Part shown: positions 4,857 through 6,042 of the stretch, one piece after another
Position numbering within the stretch: the stretch's first letter is position 1
Layout: each line of letters opens with the position of its first letter
Assembly: GCA_020025415.1 (NCBI GenBank)
Contig: JAHHSB010000083.1
Span: 1 to 6,042, forward strand
Source of the DNA: Oscillibacter sp.
GTDB taxonomy: Bacteria > Bacillota > Clostridia > Oscillospirales > Oscillospiraceae
DNA: 6,042 bases
Reading direction: 5' to 3'
The notes under the pieces: generated by a model
Seen by the model: the letters and a program-made list of their open reading frames with translations, nothing else
Told to the model about the DNA's origin: nothing
The model's database searches: none
Made by a program: the position numbers and the translations under genes

Positions 4857-6042
4857 TTACGCCTGCCCGTTGATCAGGGCGGCGGTATCCTTGGCGATCA
4901 TCAGCTCCTCGTCGGTGGGGATGACCAGGATCCGCACCCGGGAGTTGCCGGCGGAGACGTCGATCTCCTCGCCGCAGACGTTGTTTTTCTGGGGGTCGAT
5001 GCGGATGCCCATGCACTCCAGGCCAGAGGCGATCTCGTAGCGGACGGAGACGTCGTTCTCGCCGATACCGGCGGTAAAGATCACCGCGTCCACGCCGCCC
5101 ATGGCGGCGGCGTAGGAGCCGATGTACTTTTTGATGTCATAGACGAAGGTATCCAGTGCCAGCTGGGCCCGAGCGTCGCCCTTCTGGGCGGCGGCGTGCA
5201 GGTCACGAAAGTCCGAGGAAACGCCGGAGAGGCCCTGCATGCCCGAGAGCTTGTTGAGAATGCCCACCATCCGGTCGATGGACAGCTGGTGCTTATCCAT
5301 CAGGTACTGGAGGATGCCCGCATCCAGATCGCCGGCCCGGGTGCCCATGGGCACGCCGGCCAGGGGCGTGAAGCCCATGGAGGTATCGATGGATTTGCCG
5401 CCCTTGATGGCGGCCACAGAGCAGCCGTTGCCCAAATGGCAGGAGATGAGCTTCAGCTCCTCCAGCGGGCGGCCCAGCATCACCGCGGCCCGCTGAGACA
5501 CATACTGGTGAGAGGTGCCGTGGAACCCGTAGCGCCGGACCTTGTCCCGGGTGTAAAACTCGTAGGGCAGGGCGTAAATAAACGCCTGGGGCGGCATGGT
5601 CTGATGGAACACCGTGTCGAACACTGCCACCATGGGCACGCCGGGCATTGCCTCCTGACAGGCGCGGATGCCGGTGATGTTGGCAGGATTGTGCAGCGGA
5701 GCCAGGGGGATGCAGGCCTCGATAGCCTGGATCACATCGTCATCGATCAGCACAGATTGCTGGAACGATTCGCCGCCATGCACTACCCGGTGACCCACGG
5801 CGTCAATCTCATCCATGGAGGAGATGACCCCGTTGACTGGGTCCACCAGCGCGTTGAGTGCGGTCTGAATGGCCACGGAGTGAGTAGGCAGGTTCACCTC
5901 CACCCCGCGCAGGATCTGCTTTCCTCTTACCTGGGGGCGGTAAGTAAATTTGCCGTCAATGCCGATTCGTTCGCACACGCCTTTGGCAAGCACATAACCG
6001 GTGTCGGGGTTCATCAGCTGATATTTCACGGAAGAACTACCT
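4857..6042 (-). CDS. ackA: acetate kinase, 5' end cut by the window edge
   Basis: Cytosolic enzyme converting acetyl phosphate plus ADP to acetate plus ATP, the energy-yielding step of acetate fermentation, usually paired with Pta. The reading frame stays open to the right edge. Its first visible codons give GSSSVKYQL, matching the family's N-terminal NAGSSSLKYQL phosphate-binding motif, so about eight residues including the start lie outside. The in-frame GTG at 6029-6027 is internal and not the start. Counting that GTG as residue 1, the conserved sites are Arg81 (GHRVVHGG), His113 (PLHNPAN), Asp138 (VFDTVFHQTMP), His170 (YGFHGTSH), Arg231 (MGTRAGD), the nucleotide loops CHLGNGCS (197-204) and FTAGIGEN (318-325), and Glu374 (TDEEL). 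All lie 10 positions before the corresponding Methanosarcina residues. The C-terminus is complete and followed by a terminator. pta is not in the window. Confidence 0.97.
   Translation of the reverse strand, partial: GSSSVKYQLMNPDTGYVLAKGVCERIGIDGKFTYRPQVRGKQILRGVEVNLPTHSVAIQTALNALVDPVNGVISSMDEIDAVGHRVVHGGESFQQSVLIDDDVIQAIEACIPLAPLHNPANITGIRACQEAMPGVPMVAVFDTVFHQTMPPQAFIYALPYEFYTRDKVRRYGFHGTSHQYVSQRAAVMLGRPLEELKLISCHLGNGCSVAAIKGGKSIDTSMGFTPLAGVPMGTRAGDLDAGILQYLMDKHQLSIDRMVGILNKLSGMQGLSGVSSDFRDLHAAAQKGDARAQLALDTFVYDIKKYIGSYAAAMGGVDAVIFTAGIGENDVSVRYEIASGLECMGIRIDPQKNNVCGEEIDVSAGNSRVRILVIPTDEELMIAKDTAALINGQA

Noticed and set aside
4660..5016. N-terminal extension of mtnN reaching back into ackA
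   Set aside because: It would translate through a terminator and the operon promoter and is unlike the nucleosidase family, which begins at MKIG.
3961..5040. 359-codon plus-strand open frame antisense to mtnN and ackA
   Set aside because: It crosses the mtnN promoter and the ackA terminator, its translation has no domain I recognise, and such frames are common opposite GC-rich genes.
6027..6029. GTG as the start of ackA
   Set aside because: The four codons before it encode GSSS in frame, part of the conserved acetate kinase N-terminal motif, so the gene continues past the edge.

Overview
The window looks like core chromosome from a GC-rich member of the Bacillota, probably class Clostridia and plausibly an Oscillospiraceae-type gut anaerobe (the family-level guess is inference). 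Three things support Bacillota: a bL27 with the cleavable N-terminal extension, the Prp protease that removes it encoded next to it, and a T-box leader RNA. Every gene I support is on the minus strand, so the biological reading order runs from high to low coordinates. I see no mobile elements, CRISPR arrays, tRNA or rRNA genes.

In reading order: (1) ackA (acetate kinase) enters at the right edge without its first few codons and ends in a strong intrinsic terminator. (2) A short promoter and leader region precedes a tight three-gene operon: mtnN/pfs (MTA/SAH nucleosidase), luxS (S-ribosylhomocysteine lyase) and a VOC/glyoxalase-fold protein. The first two genes are 1 nt apart, the last two overlap by ATGA, and a terminator follows. 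(3) A perfect-consensus sigma-A promoter starts rplU-prp-rpmA (bL21, L27-maturation protease, bL27), which also ends in a terminator. (4) obgE, the ribosome-assembly GTPase, has its own promoter and terminator. (5) The last roughly 300 bases (coordinates 1 to about 300) hold no gene. They carry a T-box riboswitch whose specifier reads UGG (Trp). It controls a gene just outside the left edge.

Together the genes cover acetate/ATP fermentation, detoxification of S-adenosylhomocysteine with release of homocysteine and the AI-2 precursor DPD, and production and maturation of the large ribosomal subunit. The two most interesting items are the Trp-type T-box at the edge, where specifier and discriminator-pairing base agree, and the VOC protein translationally coupled to luxS. 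That protein could plausibly act on the dicarbonyl product of LuxS. I did not find a convincing wholly new system; most of the window is well-conserved housekeeping.
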